Part shown: positions 43,553 through 51,879 of the stretch, piece after piece
How the letters are laid out: each line of letters starts with the position of its first letter
Position numbering within the stretch: position 1 is the stretch's first letter
DNA from: Deltaproteobacteria bacterium
GTDB taxonomy: Bacteria; Desulfobacterota; Desulfobacteria; Desulfobacterales; Desulfosarcinaceae
NCBI GenBank assembly: GCA_020444075.1
Contig: JAHLLR010000017.1
Span: 1-64,000, forward strand
DNA length: 64,000 nucleotides
Direction of reading: 5' to 3'
Notes under the pieces: model-generated
The model's database searches: none
What the model was told of the DNA's origin: nothing
What the model saw: only the letters and a program-made list of their open reading frames with translations
Translations under genes and position numbers: made by a program

Positions 43553-46500
43553 TCAGGAATTAACATGTTGCGCTATCTCGATCAAGATGTTTTTCGTCTG
43601 GGCCAGCATGGCCCGGGCAGTTCCTTTGGCCAGAGTAGCTTTGAACTGGTGGTCCGGGGTAAATCGGTAGGGTTGGTTGCCGTTGGTGATCATCTGGACA
43701 ATCCCTAACGGCCGGAGCTGGTGGGTTTCGCTGAATGCCAGACACAACTGCTGGCCGTAAAGGTCCAGGCGCTTGACCCCGGCGCGGACCGACAATACCC
43801 GAAGCATAATCTTGAGCAGCAGGTTTTCCGTCTCTTCGGGAAGAGGCCCGAAACGGTCCGCCAGTTCAGCCTTCATAGCGGTGATCTCCTTGAGCTCATT
43901 CATTTTAGCCAGGCGGCGGTAGATGGACAGCCGCTGATCGATATCGGCCACATAGTCCTCGCCCACATAGGCGGACATGGGCAGGTTGATTTCCGGTTCC
44001 AGGCCTTCGGTTACAGGTTCTCCTTTCATCTGGGCGACGGCCTCTTCCATGAGTTTGAGGAACATGTCATACCCCACGGCGGCAATGTGGCCGGATTGGG
44101 ATGCGCCCAGAATCGCCCCTCCTCCCCGGATCTTCAGGTCGTTCATGGCAATCTGGAAACCGGACCCCAGATCGCTGTGTTCCATGAGTACTTTGAGGCG
44201 TTTTTGGGCATCTTTTCCCAAGCGGCTCTCTTCGGGAATGAACAGGTAGGCATAGGCCTGCTCCTCCGACCGGCCCACCCGGCCCCTCAACTGGTAGATC
44301 TGCGCCAGGCCGAAACGGTCGGCCCGGTTGACCAGGATGGTGTTGGCCGTGGCCACATCGATGCCGGACTCGATGATGGTGGTGCACACCAGCATGTCGA
44401 TCTCCCGGTTCATGAAGCGCATCATCACCGCTTCCAGATCCTCCTCGGCCATCTGTCCGTGGGCTACGGCCAGGCGGACCTCGGGCACTCTTTCCAGAAG
44501 ATAGGCGGCCATGCGGTCGATGGTGTTGACGTTATTGTGTACGAAAAAGATTTGGCCGCCCCGGGCCAGTTCATTGCGGATGGCCTCGCTGACCACGGTA
44601 TCGTCGAACTCGCACACATAAGTGATGATGGCATGGCGTTGTTCGGGTGGTGTGGAGATGACGCTGATGTCCCGGATGCCCATCATGGAGAGATGCAGCG
44701 TCCGGGGGATGGGGGTGGCGGTGAGAGCCAGCACGTCCACGGTGGTTCGCAGCCGTTTGAGCTTTTCCTTGTGGCGGACACCGAAACGCTGCTCCTCGTC
44801 GAGGATAAACAATCCCAGATCGGCAAAGGAGACGTCCTTCTGGAGCAGCCGGTGGGTGCCGATGACGATGTCGACAGTTCCCTTTTTTATCTCTTCCACG
44901 ATCCGGCGCTGCTCGGACCGTGACCGGAAGCGGCTCAGACAGGCCACCTTCACCGGGTAGGCCTCAAAACGCTGGACAAAGGTAGCGTAATGCTGTTCGG
45001 CCAGCACCGTGGTGGGCACCAGCATGGCCACCTGCTTGGCCTCGCTGACGGCCAGGAAGGAGGCCCTCAAGGCCACCTCTGTCTTTCCGTACCCCACGTC
45101 TCCGCATACCAGACGGTCCATGGGGGTGGAGTTGCGCATATCCTCGAGTACATCCTCGATGGCCTTGAGCTGGTCCGGGGTCTCCTCGTAGGGAAAGTCC
45201 GCCTCGAAATCGGCAAAGTGGCTGTCGGCTGCACCGTACCCGTGCCCTTCGTTGACCTTGCGCTGGGCGTATATCTTAAGCAGTTCCCCGGCGATTTTCT
45301 CCGCTGATCGGCGTACTTTCTCCTTGGCCCGTTCCCAGGACCGGCCGCCCATTTTGTCCAGCGCCGGCATCATGCCCTCCACCCCCATGTACTTCTGGAT
45401 CAGGCCCATGCGATCCACGGGCAGGTAGAGGCGGTCGTCATCCCGGTAGACAACGAGCAGGAAGTCGTTGACGGTGCCTTCCAGGCTCAGTTTAACCAGC
45501 CCTTCATACTGACCGATGCCGTGCTCGTCGTGGACCACCAGATCCCCCTGCTTCAAGTCGGAGAAAGCCAGCAGTTCGCTTCGTACGGTTGTCGTGCTGC
45601 GTCTGGAGCGCTTGGCCCGGGGGCCGAAAACTTCGGCTTCGGTGGCCACCGCAAGGCCATCTGTCGGCCAGGTAAACCCTGCAGACAAGCTGCCGCGGCA
45701 GATGAACAGTCGACCTGGACGAAGATTTTGCGGGAACGGTTGGCCGGAAACCGCTTCAATGCCATGAGGTACCAGAATTGAGGTAAGGCGACCGACCTGG
45801 CGATCGGTCTCGCAGGAAATTACCATGGTGCGACCCGCATCCCGTTGCTCCGCAATCCACCGAAGCAGGGGGGCGGCCGGCTGGTCGGTCTTTCTGCCTT
45901 GCTCCATGGCGAGCACAAGATCGCCGTTGTCGGCAATATCGGCATGGACGGTCAGGCGGTCACCGGTGCCGGTCACCGCCAACGGCGCCAGGGAGACGGC
46001 CTCACGACGGGTCAGTTCGGCTCTGATTTCTTCCCAGCTTAAAAAGAGGTCTGTCGGTTTTACGCACAGGTGCTTTTCACTGCAGGCCTTGTCATAGTTC
46101 ACCTGCGCAAGCTGCGCGCTTTTTTCAGCGGCCTGGGCCAGATCGGCCATATTCTCGGCGATGATAACCGTGTTGCCCGGCAGGTAGTCGAACAGCGTGT
46201 CCATGTGGTCGTAGATCAGCGGAGTGAGGTTTTCGATGCCGGGAAACACTCCCTGTTCCTTGATGCGCTGCACGACGTCCCTGACCGTGGTGCGCGGCAG
46301 TTCCTGTTCCAGTGCCCGTGCCCGGAAACGGCCGACGATCACATCCAACCGGGCCTTTTCCAGGGTCACTTCCCTGGCCGGCAGAATTACCGCTTCATGA
46401 ACGTGTTCCAGACTGCGCTGGCTGGCAGGGGAAAAAAAACGAATGGTTTCTGCAAAGTCGCCGAACAATTCGATGCGAAGCGGGTTGTCATAAAGGGGCG

Positions 46501-47050
46501 AAAAAATGTCAATGATACCACCGCGGACGCAAAAATCCCCGGGTTCCTCCACGACCACGCTGCGGGTATACCCGCCGGCCACGAGTTTGGCCACCAGACG
46601 ATCCGGTTCGATCTCCTCTTCGGCGATGATCAATTCCGCAAAGTCCGCCAGCACGGACTTTGGAATCAGTCGTTGGCGAAGGGCCGCGGCCGTGGCCACC
46701 ATGGTTTGCGGCTGGCGGCCCTCGATCATGGCATAGAGCCCCCGGATGCGTCGGGCGGCGGTTTCGTTATGGTAGGACATGAATTTGAACGGGGAAATAT
46801 TATAAGCGGGAAATAGAATCGTGGAGGAGCCCGTTCCCCCGGAAAAGAAATCGATTTCCGCCTGCCGTTGCTCGGCGGCTTTGGCTGACGCCGCTACCAC
46901 CAGCACGGGCGACTTGAGGGCCCGTCTGACGCCGGCCGCCAGACGGGCACCGGCGCTGCCGATTATTCCGGAAATCACGAGGCCACCGGTGCGCTCGGCA
47001 ATGGCCCGGATCAGGCTGTCCGATGCACTTTTTTCTTGCTTTTGATCCAT
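43553..47050 (-). CDS. mfd: Transcription-repair coupling factor Mfd
   Basis: A 1165-residue translocase that removes stalled RNA polymerase and recruits UvrA. Order of parts: UvrB-like amino domain, CarD-like RNA-polymerase-interacting domain (LKQGDLVVHDEHGIGQYEGLV), then superfamily 2 motor with Walker A CGDVGYGKTEVALRA, LFILDEEQRFGV, ALTATPIPRTLHLSMMGIRD, motif V/VI QIYQLRGRVGRSEEQAYAYL, and the carboxy-terminal TRCF domain (LPMSAYVGEDYVADIDQRLSIYRRL). The length is normal. It is the first gene of a unit with two SurA-type chaperones and a RodZ-like protein. Confidence 0.97.
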   Translation of the reverse strand: MDQKQEKSASDSLIRAIAERTGGLVISGIIGSAGARLAAGVRRALKSPVLVVAASAKAAEQRQAEIDFFSGGTGSSTILFPAYNISPFKFMSYHNETAARRIRGLYAMIEGRQPQTMVATAAALRQRLIPKSVLADFAELIIAEEEIEPDRLVAKLVAGGYTRSVVVEEPGDFCVRGGIIDIFSPLYDNPLRIELFGDFAETIRFFSPASQRSLEHVHEAVILPAREVTLEKARLDVIVGRFRARALEQELPRTTVRDVVQRIKEQGVFPGIENLTPLIYDHMDTLFDYLPGNTVIIAENMADLAQAAEKSAQLAQVNYDKACSEKHLCVKPTDLFLSWEEIRAELTRREAVSLAPLAVTGTGDRLTVHADIADNGDLVLAMEQGRKTDQPAAPLLRWIAEQRDAGRTMVISCETDRQVGRLTSILVPHGIEAVSGQPFPQNLRPGRLFICRGSLSAGFTWPTDGLAVATEAEVFGPRAKRSRRSTTTVRSELLAFSDLKQGDLVVHDEHGIGQYEGLVKLSLEGTVNDFLLVVYRDDDRLYLPVDRMGLIQKYMGVEGMMPALDKMGGRSWERAKEKVRRSAEKIAGELLKIYAQRKVNEGHGYGAADSHFADFEADFPYEETPDQLKAIEDVLEDMRNSTPMDRLVCGDVGYGKTEVALRASFLAVSEAKQVAMLVPTTVLAEQHYATFVQRFEAYPVKVACLSRFRSRSEQRRIVEEIKKGTVDIVIGTHRLLQKDVSFADLGLFILDEEQRFGVRHKEKLKRLRTTVDVLALTATPIPRTLHLSMMGIRDISVISTPPEQRHAIITYVCEFDDTVVSEAIRNELARGGQIFFVHNNVNTIDRMAAYLLERVPEVRLAVAHGQMAEEDLEAVMMRFMNREIDMLVCTTIIESGIDVATANTILVNRADRFGLAQIYQLRGRVGRSEEQAYAYLFIPEESRLGKDAQKRLKVLMEHSDLGSGFQIAMNDLKIRGGGAILGASQSGHIAAVGYDMFLKLMEEAVAQMKGEPVTEGLEPEINLPMSAYVGEDYVADIDQRLSIYRRLAKMNELKEITAMKAELADRFGPLPEETENLLLKIMLRVLSVRAGVKRLDLYGQQLCLAFSETHQLRPLGIVQMITNGNQPYRFTPDHQFKATLAKGTARAMLAQTKNILIEIAQHVNS

Positions 47051-47080
47051 AAACGCTATACGTGGTCTTTCTATTTTTCA

Positions 47081-47104
47081 GCCGGCGTAACTCAGCTGGT
47101 AATG
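47081..47104 (+). pseudogene. 5'-half tRNA relic
   Basis: The stretch GCCGGCGTAACTCAGCTGGT (47081-47100) and the next few bases match the acceptor strand and D-arm of a tRNA. Against the intact tRNA-Thr 96 bases downstream (GCCACCGTAGCTCAGTTGGT) 16 of 20 positions agree. The similarity then stops abruptly; no anticodon arm or T-arm follows. It looks like a truncated tRNA gene left by deletion, recombination or an old integration event. Confidence 0.6.
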
Positions 47105-47136
47105 TCGTTGATATTGTATAAGCATTTTAAATTGTT

Positions 47137-47145
47137 TGTTATAAT
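47137..47145 (+). promoter_or_regulatory. Extended -10 promoter of tRNA-Thr
   Basis: TGTTATAAT is a perfect extended -10 element (TGnTATAAT). It lies 31 bases before the mature 5' end of the tRNA. No good -35 box sits at the normal distance, which extended -10 promoters tolerate. Confidence 0.6.
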
Positions 47146-47176
47146 GCTTATTTCAAGATCAGCGGAACAGTTAAAC

Positions 47177-47252
47177 GCCACCGTAGCTCAGTTGGTAGAG
47201 CAACGCACTCGTAATGCGTAGGTCCGCGGTTCGACTCCGCGCGGTGGCTCCA
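47177..47252 (+). tRNA. tRNA-Thr (anticodon CGT)
   Basis: A 76-base gene with encoded CCA (47250-47252). The acceptor arm GCCACCG pairs with CGGTGGC; D-arm GCTCAGTTGGTAGAGC; anticodon arm ACGCA-CTCGTAA-TGCGT with anticodon CGT at 47210-47212, reading ACG (Thr); T-arm CGCGG-TTCGACT-CCGCG. All four stems are intact. A rho-independent terminator follows 11 bases later. Confidence 0.97.
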
Positions 47253-47262
47253 AAGCCAGTTC

Positions 47263-47301
47263 CGGGTTCCCTCATCTGCCTTGCGGGAACCCGTTTTTTT
47301 T
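47263..47301 (+). terminator. Terminator of tRNA-Thr
   Basis: CGGGTTCCC (47263-47271) pairs perfectly with GGGAACCCG (47285-47293), followed by eight T residues (47294-47301). Confidence 0.92.
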
Positions 47302-47468
47302 AAATCCGGCACGGGATGGGATCCGGTGCAGCGGAAGCCCGCCGATGGGCGCCTTATTAGCGCAACCCGCATCGCTTTTGCAACCGCCGTTTGCGATCCT
47401 CGTTCATTTTAACCCTATGCCACGGTGTCGGCTGGTTCACCCATCGGCCGTGGCAGGAGATATCATCC

Positions 47469-49322
47469 ATGCAGCTTTCACCGCAGCAGCAGGCCGCTGT
47501 CGAACATACCGACTCCCCAGCCCTTGTGGTGGCCGGTGCCGGATCGGGAAAGACCCGAACCCTGACCGCCAAGTTCGCCCATCTGGTGAAATCGGGCATG
47601 CCTCCGGAACAGATTCTGGCCATCACCTTCACCAACAAGGCGGCCGACGAAATGAAGAGCCGCCTGATTCGTATGACCGGCATGGGTGTCCAGCGCTTTC
47701 CCTGGGTGAGGACCTACCATTCCGCCTGCTTCCAGATCCTGAAGGAACACAGCCATCTGCTTGATTTTCATCCACCCCTCCAGGTGTTTACGTCATACCA
47801 CCAGCAAAAGACGGTGAAGGAGGTGCTGCTGACCCTTAATTATGATAAAAAACATGCCCTTTCCGTGCTCGGGCAGATTTCCAACGCCAAAAACAGCGGA
47901 CATCCAGGAGCCTATTTCGACAGCCACCCCCGGCAGGGCAACATCCGCCTGGCTGATGTGTACGAGCGGTACGAGGGGAGGTTGAAGGCAGCCAATGCAG
48001 TGGATTTTGACAACATCCTGCTTCTGACCCGCAACCTGTTGCGCGACCACATGGATATCCGGCAGCGCTACCAGAACCAATTTCAGTACATTCTGTGCGA
48101 CGAGTACCAGGATACCAACGACCTGAACGAGGAGATCACCGCTTTGCTGCTCAAGGACGGGAACCTTTTTGCCGTGGGCGACGACTGGCAATCCATTTAC
48201 TCGTTCCGGATGAGCAACGTCAGCCATTTCCTCTCTTTTGAAAGGAAGTACAAAGGCGCGCGCATCTTCCGGTTGGAACAGAACTACCGCTCCGCCGACG
48301 AAATCGTGCAGTTGGGCAACCGGGTCATCGGCTTGAATGAAAACCGCATGGAAAAGGCCTGCTTCTCGGACAAAGAAGGCGGGGTGGTGGAGACCCATGA
48401 GTTTTATACCGACCAGGAGGAGGCCCGCTGGGTGGCGGACAAGATCCGCAGTTTGGTCCGGATGAGTATTCCCTATGAGAAGATGGCCGTCCTCTATCGC
48501 ACCAAGTTCTGCTCCCTGCCCTTCGAACAGGCGTTTCGCCGGGCGCACATTCCCTACCACATGATGGGCGGAAAGGGTTTTTTCGACCGGGTGGAGATCC
48601 TTGACCTGAATTGCTACATCACCGCCGCGGTGTTCGACAAGGATGATACCGCCTTCGAAAGGGTCCTCAACACCCCCAAACGAGGCATCGGACCGGGGAC
48701 CGTCAAAAAGATATCCCAGATGCGGAGCGGACTCATGAGCCTCAAGGAGGCTGCTCGGCTGGCGGTGGCCCAACGCGTGCTCACCCCCAAACTTTACCAA
48801 TCCCTCAAAGATCTGCTGGCGCTGCTGGATGAGATCCGGGATCTGCGGCCCGATGAAGCCATCCGCCTGACGATTGCCCGCACCGGGTACATGGACCATC
48901 TGGAAAATTACACCCGATCCAATTCCATGGATTTTACCGCCCGCCAGGAAAACATCGATCAGTTGATCCATGCCGCTTCACAGAAAGAGACGATCGTGGA
49001 CTACCTGGAAGAAGCTGCCCTGGTCCGCGAGGACAAGGATGATGAAGAGGAATCCGCCGGTGTCAACCTCTCCACCGTTCACGGAGCCAAGGGCTTGGAG
49101 TTTCACACGGTGTTCGTGATCGGGTGCGAAGAACAGTTGTTTCCCCACTGGCGATCCATGGACAGCGCCGAAGACCTGGAGGAGGAACGTCGACTCATGT
49201 ACGTGGCGGTGACCCGGGCGGAGCGCTGTCTCTTTATCACTTCCGCCAGCTACCGCAAAGGCCAGTTCAACCCCCGCAGCCGTTTCCTGGACGAAATCGA
49301 CACCGTATTGGCTGATCGGTAG
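47469..49322 (+). CDS. UvrD/PcrA/Rep-type DNA helicase
   Basis: A 617-residue superfamily 1A helicase. Motifs: LSPQQQAAVEHTDSPALVVAGAGSGKTRTL (Q motif and I), AITFTNKAADEMKSRL (Ia), CDEYQDTN (II), FAVGDDWQSIYSFR (III), LEQNYRSADEIV (IV), STVHGAKGLEFHTVFVIG (V) and RRLMYVAVTRAERCLFI (VI). Motif III has DDWQ where most relatives have DDDQ. It is shorter than UvrD/PcrA (about 720) and lacks their carboxy tail, closer to Rep-type. It should unwind DNA 3' to 5' in repair or replication restart. The ATG at 47469 with AGGAG upstream is chosen over an earlier in-frame codon. Confidence 0.9.
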   Translation: MQLSPQQQAAVEHTDSPALVVAGAGSGKTRTLTAKFAHLVKSGMPPEQILAITFTNKAADEMKSRLIRMTGMGVQRFPWVRTYHSACFQILKEHSHLLDFHPPLQVFTSYHQQKTVKEVLLTLNYDKKHALSVLGQISNAKNSGHPGAYFDSHPRQGNIRLADVYERYEGRLKAANAVDFDNILLLTRNLLRDHMDIRQRYQNQFQYILCDEYQDTNDLNEEITALLLKDGNLFAVGDDWQSIYSFRMSNVSHFLSFERKYKGARIFRLEQNYRSADEIVQLGNRVIGLNENRMEKACFSDKEGGVVETHEFYTDQEEARWVADKIRSLVRMSIPYEKMAVLYRTKFCSLPFEQAFRRAHIPYHMMGGKGFFDRVEILDLNCYITAAVFDKDDTAFERVLNTPKRGIGPGTVKKISQMRSGLMSLKEAARLAVAQRVLTPKLYQSLKDLLALLDEIRDLRPDEAIRLTIARTGYMDHLENYTRSNSMDFTARQENIDQLIHAASQKETIVDYLEEAALVREDKDDEEESAGVNLSTVHGAKGLEFHTVFVIGCEEQLFPHWRSMDSAEDLEEERRLMYVAVTRAERCLFITSASYRKGQFNPRSRFLDEIDTVLADR

Positions 49323-49398
49323 CCGCATCTTCACGTTCACGGTGGATGTCGAACATGGCGGCTGCTTCCGGATTCGCTGTGGCGTGCGTCATATGAAC

Positions 49399-49427
49399 TT
49401 GACATCCTCCGGCCTTGCGTATATTTT
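49399..49427 (+). promoter_or_regulatory. Candidate promoter for the unknown gene at 49533
   Basis: TTGACA (49399-49404) followed by TATTTT (49422-49427) after 17 bases, or TATATT (49420-49425) after 15. It lies about 110 bases before the next start codon, ahead of the perfect palindrome at 49492-49513. Confidence 0.5.
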
Positions 49428-49491
49428 TAATAGCTGCATGATATTATTGAACAAAGCGGCAATTCGAGCTTAAATAACAATACCCTTGGGA

Positions 49492-49513
49492 CCCCCTGAC
49501 CCGGGTCAGGGGG
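49492..49513. repeat. Perfect 22-base palindrome
   Basis: CCCCCTGACCC immediately followed by its reverse complement GGGTCAGGGGG, with no spacer. It lies 20 bases before the start codon of the 110-residue unknown gene and downstream of its candidate promoter. It could be an operator, or a cruciform/hairpin that hides the ribosome site. Confidence 0.7.
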
Positions 49514-49532
49514 GGCACAGGATCGGGAACCA

Positions 49533-49865
49533 ATGAATTGTATCGATGCCGTAGAAGGTATGGCAAAGGCGCTGCTGGGAAAGTTTTTGGAAGTTTCCAC
49601 CGAGTATCGTCTCGACGACAGTGAATATATCCGCACCGTCAAGGCGGTGATCGATACCGTCATTCTGTTCGTCAAAAACAACCCGGAGATCAGCGAAACA
49701 CCGGAACTGATCCGGGAGGTCCTTTATGATTACGCAAAAACACAATGGCTGGGGCGTCTGGAGAAGACCGTCGATTCCGACCCGGTGGCGGGTGCAACGC
49801 GCGACCTCGAATACCAGGCATACTGCTATGACTACCTTTATGCCCACGGCAACTACCCGCGTTGA
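49533..49865 (+). CDS. Uncharacterised 110-residue protein
   Basis: A soluble, mostly helical 110-residue protein (MNCIDAVEGMAKALLGKFLE, YIRTVKAVIDTVILFVKNNPE, ATRDLEYQAYCYDYLYAHGNYP). I recognise no family or catalytic motif. It precedes another small unknown gene and ihfA in the same direction. A modest purine-rich site (AGGATCGGGAA) comes before the ATG. A possible role in DNA or nucleoid biology is only suggested by the neighbour. Confidence 0.55.
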   Translation: MNCIDAVEGMAKALLGKFLEVSTEYRLDDSEYIRTVKAVIDTVILFVKNNPEISETPELIREVLYDYAKTQWLGRLEKTVDSDPVAGATRDLEYQAYCYDYLYAHGNYPR

Positions 49866-49954
49866 CCCCAGAGGCCTTCCGGGTCCCGATTCGTGAATTG
49901 AACAGGGACTTTTTCACTTCAACGCGGATTGTTCCCAAAAAAAGGAATTCTCAA

Positions 49955-50101
49955 ATGACCGAAGTCGATGATGAAGCGCTTAAAGCCGAAATTGAAGAGA
50001 TAATGAGCAAGGTGGATACGATTATGGACAATGTGGCCCGAATCATTCCCGGAGATACAAAAGAAACCAACGACCGGGAGTTGCCGGATCGTGCTTCGTG
50101 A
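49955..50101 (+). CDS. Very small acidic protein of unknown function
   Basis: A 48-residue acidic helical protein, MTEVDDEALKAEIEEIMSKV then a polar tail. AAAGGAAT stands before the ATG. The frame is open further upstream (from 49862), but only this start has a ribosome site. Its heptad-like pattern suggests a short coiled coil. It sits between the 110-residue unknown and ihfA; 53 bases separate it from ihfA. Confidence 0.45.
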   Translation: MTEVDDEALKAEIEEIMSKVDTIMDNVARIIPGDTKETNDRELPDRAS

Positions 50102-50154
50102 TCCGATTCAGTTCGGACATCCCTATCCGGCAACCATTTCCCTCAGGAGGCGCT

Positions 50155-50436
50155 ATGGCATTGACCAAAAACGACATCGTAGCAAAGGTGAACAACCTGG
50201 GCTTTACGAAAAAAAAGGCCATTGAAACCGTTGAATCGCTGCTCGAAATCGTCAAGGGTACTCTTGAAGAGGGAAACGATGTACTTGTATCCGGTTTTGG
50301 AAAGTTTTGCGTGAAGGAAAAAAAGAAGCGACGGGGAAGAAATCCGGCGACCGGTTCGGACCTGACTCTGCGTGAGCGCAAGGTGGTCACCTTCAAATGT
50401 TCTGGAAAACTGCGAGGCAAGATCAATGGCAGCTGA
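50155..50436 (+). CDS. ihfA: Integration host factor subunit alpha (HU/IHF family)
   Basis: A 93-residue DNA-bending protein. It opens MALTKNDIVAKVNNLGFTKKKA, then has the dimer core VESLLEIVKGTLEEGNDVLVSGFGKF and the DNA-intercalating arm KKRRGRNPATGSDLTL with the proline that kinks DNA, and ends PxK-like FKCSGKLRGKING. The RGRNPxTG arm and sequence pattern fit IHF-alpha more than HU. CAGGAGG stands five bases before the ATG. IHF shapes the nucleoid and assists many promoters, including sigma-54 ones. Confidence 0.9.
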   Translation: MALTKNDIVAKVNNLGFTKKKAIETVESLLEIVKGTLEEGNDVLVSGFGKFCVKEKKKRRGRNPATGSDLTLRERKVVTFKCSGKLRGKINGS

Positions 50437-50633
50437 TTTTTGCAGCCGGGATTAAACCCTTCTAAATGGCCAAAATACATGAATTTAAATAAAAATAAAC
50501 ATTCATTGCTGCCTGGCAGACGATGGCATCCTGCCCACATCAACCCGTTTCAATAATCCATTCTGCCGGGCAATGGTTGCTCACGACCACTGGAAAATAA
50601 GGTGCTCCCTGTGATCGTTTTTTGGCCCTGACG

Positions 50634-50900
50634 CTACGTCCGTCCAAGCTTGTCGAGAAATGTTCGTTGACGCAATTTTGTCAGTTCATCACCTTCTTCC
50701 ACCAAGTAGTATACGGGCTGGTTGTTTTCATCATAACAGGCATAAAGCCCGCTGTAGCCCTTTGAGTCTGACACGGACTTGATCCGCCGAACATCGTTAT
50801 CGAACCTTTCGCATACCACATCCCAAGCTTCCGGGGATACGTCGTCGATGGGATCAATGGCCTGGGTCGCTTCATTGAAATTGACGTGAAGGGATTTCAT
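50634..50900 (-). CDS. Uncharacterised 88-residue protein
   Basis: Read from the ATG at 50900 (GAGGAAC upstream), this gives MKSLHVNFNEATQAIDPIDD, a Ser/Asp-rich middle and YACYDENNQPVYYLVEEGDEL. An in-frame start 36 codons earlier would add a basic extension. No family is recognised. The acidic, aromatic-rich carboxy half suggests a small beta fold. It is convergent with ihfA and divergent from the DUF4136 gene. Confidence 0.45.
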   Translation of the reverse strand: MKSLHVNFNEATQAIDPIDDVSPEAWDVVCERFDNDVRRIKSVSDSKGYSGLYACYDENNQPVYYLVEEGDELTKLRQRTFLDKLGRT

Positions 50901-51318
50901 GGCACGTTCCTCATCTCTCTTATCCTTTAAAACCGAACAGATCCGTTTAGGGGTTGAGGAAAAAATCTGTGATTTACGGATTTTCCAATTTTCCATCGCC
51001 CTTTGCACGGGTCGGCCGATTGCCCCGATGATAGTGCTCCGATACGATAGGCTGAAAAATATTAACCCTTGGCGATGATGCTGTCAATCCGTCCATCGTC
51101 CCGACAGTGGTCTTGCCGATTGGTCCAGATATGATTATATCACTATCATGGTTGTCACAACTATCCCCATGAATGGACTCGGCTCAAAATCGCGGCCGAT
51201 TCGTGTTTTGACCAGCAGACAACTTTACCGATGGCGGGAACGTGAACTGGGGAATCGGCAATCTGACAAAGCCGACATGCATTTTGGGACAGCCGCTCAA
51301 TGCACAATGGAGGACTTT
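50901..51318 (+). promoter_or_regulatory. Divergent intergenic region with DUF4136 promoter
   Basis: This 418-base gap has no convincing gene. On the plus strand TTGCCG (51113-51118), exactly 17 bases and TATATC (51136-51141) form a plausible promoter, giving a leader of about 170 bases before the lipoprotein start. Just after it is the perfect short palindrome GTTGTCACAAC (51151-51161), a possible operator. The rest shows nothing I can name. Confidence 0.45.
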
Positions 51319-51879
51319 ATGAGACCGCTGATACTGTATCCCTTGATGGTGGTCGTCTTGGCCTTGACCGGCTGCACCAGTGTTCAGGTGAGCCAGGATT
51401 ATGACCCGCATGCGGATATGTCGCGATATGGCACCTGGCAGTGGCGGGACCCGGTGCAGGCTGCTACCGGAGATATCCGCGTCGACAACCCCCTGTTGGA
51501 TAAACGCATTCGCCACGCCGTCGAAAATCATCTGGCAAGCCGAAACCTCAATCATTCACCGGGGAAGCCTGATCTTTATCTGACCTATCATCTGACCATC
51601 GAGCAGAAAATTCAAAGCGACACCTATTACTCGACAATGGGTTTGGGAGGCTTCTATCATCCTTGGTATGGGGGCGTCGGTACGGAGACGCGTATCCTGC
51701 AGTTTGACGAGAGCCGTCTGACCATCGACATCCAGTCTGCAAATACAGGCGATCTGCTGTGGCGGGGGGTGGGGACCTACCGGCTGAGAACTTATAAGAC
51801 TCCCGAAGAAGCTGCCGCGGCAGCTCAACAGACCGTCGACAAGATCCTTTTTCAGTTTCCGCCAAGCAGACAACCTTAA
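51319..51879 (+). CDS. DUF4136 lipoprotein
   Basis: A 186-residue lipoprotein. Signal peptide MRPLILYPLMVVVLALTGC ends in the lipobox LTGC with the lipidated Cys at residue 19. The mature part is the DUF4136 fold: VSQDYDPHADMSRYGTWQW, LLDKRIRHAVENHLASRNL, GKPDLYLTYHLTIEQK, TGDLLWRGVGTYRL. Family members sit in the outer membrane or periplasm with unknown roles. The ATG at 51319, behind GGAGG (51309-51313), is preferred over the ATG at 51307 that overlaps that ribosome site. Confidence 0.88.
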   Translation: MRPLILYPLMVVVLALTGCTSVQVSQDYDPHADMSRYGTWQWRDPVQAATGDIRVDNPLLDKRIRHAVENHLASRNLNHSPGKPDLYLTYHLTIEQKIQSDTYYSTMGLGGFYHPWYGGVGTETRILQFDESRLTIDIQSANTGDLLWRGVGTYRLRTYKTPEEAAAAAQQTVDKILFQFPPSRQP

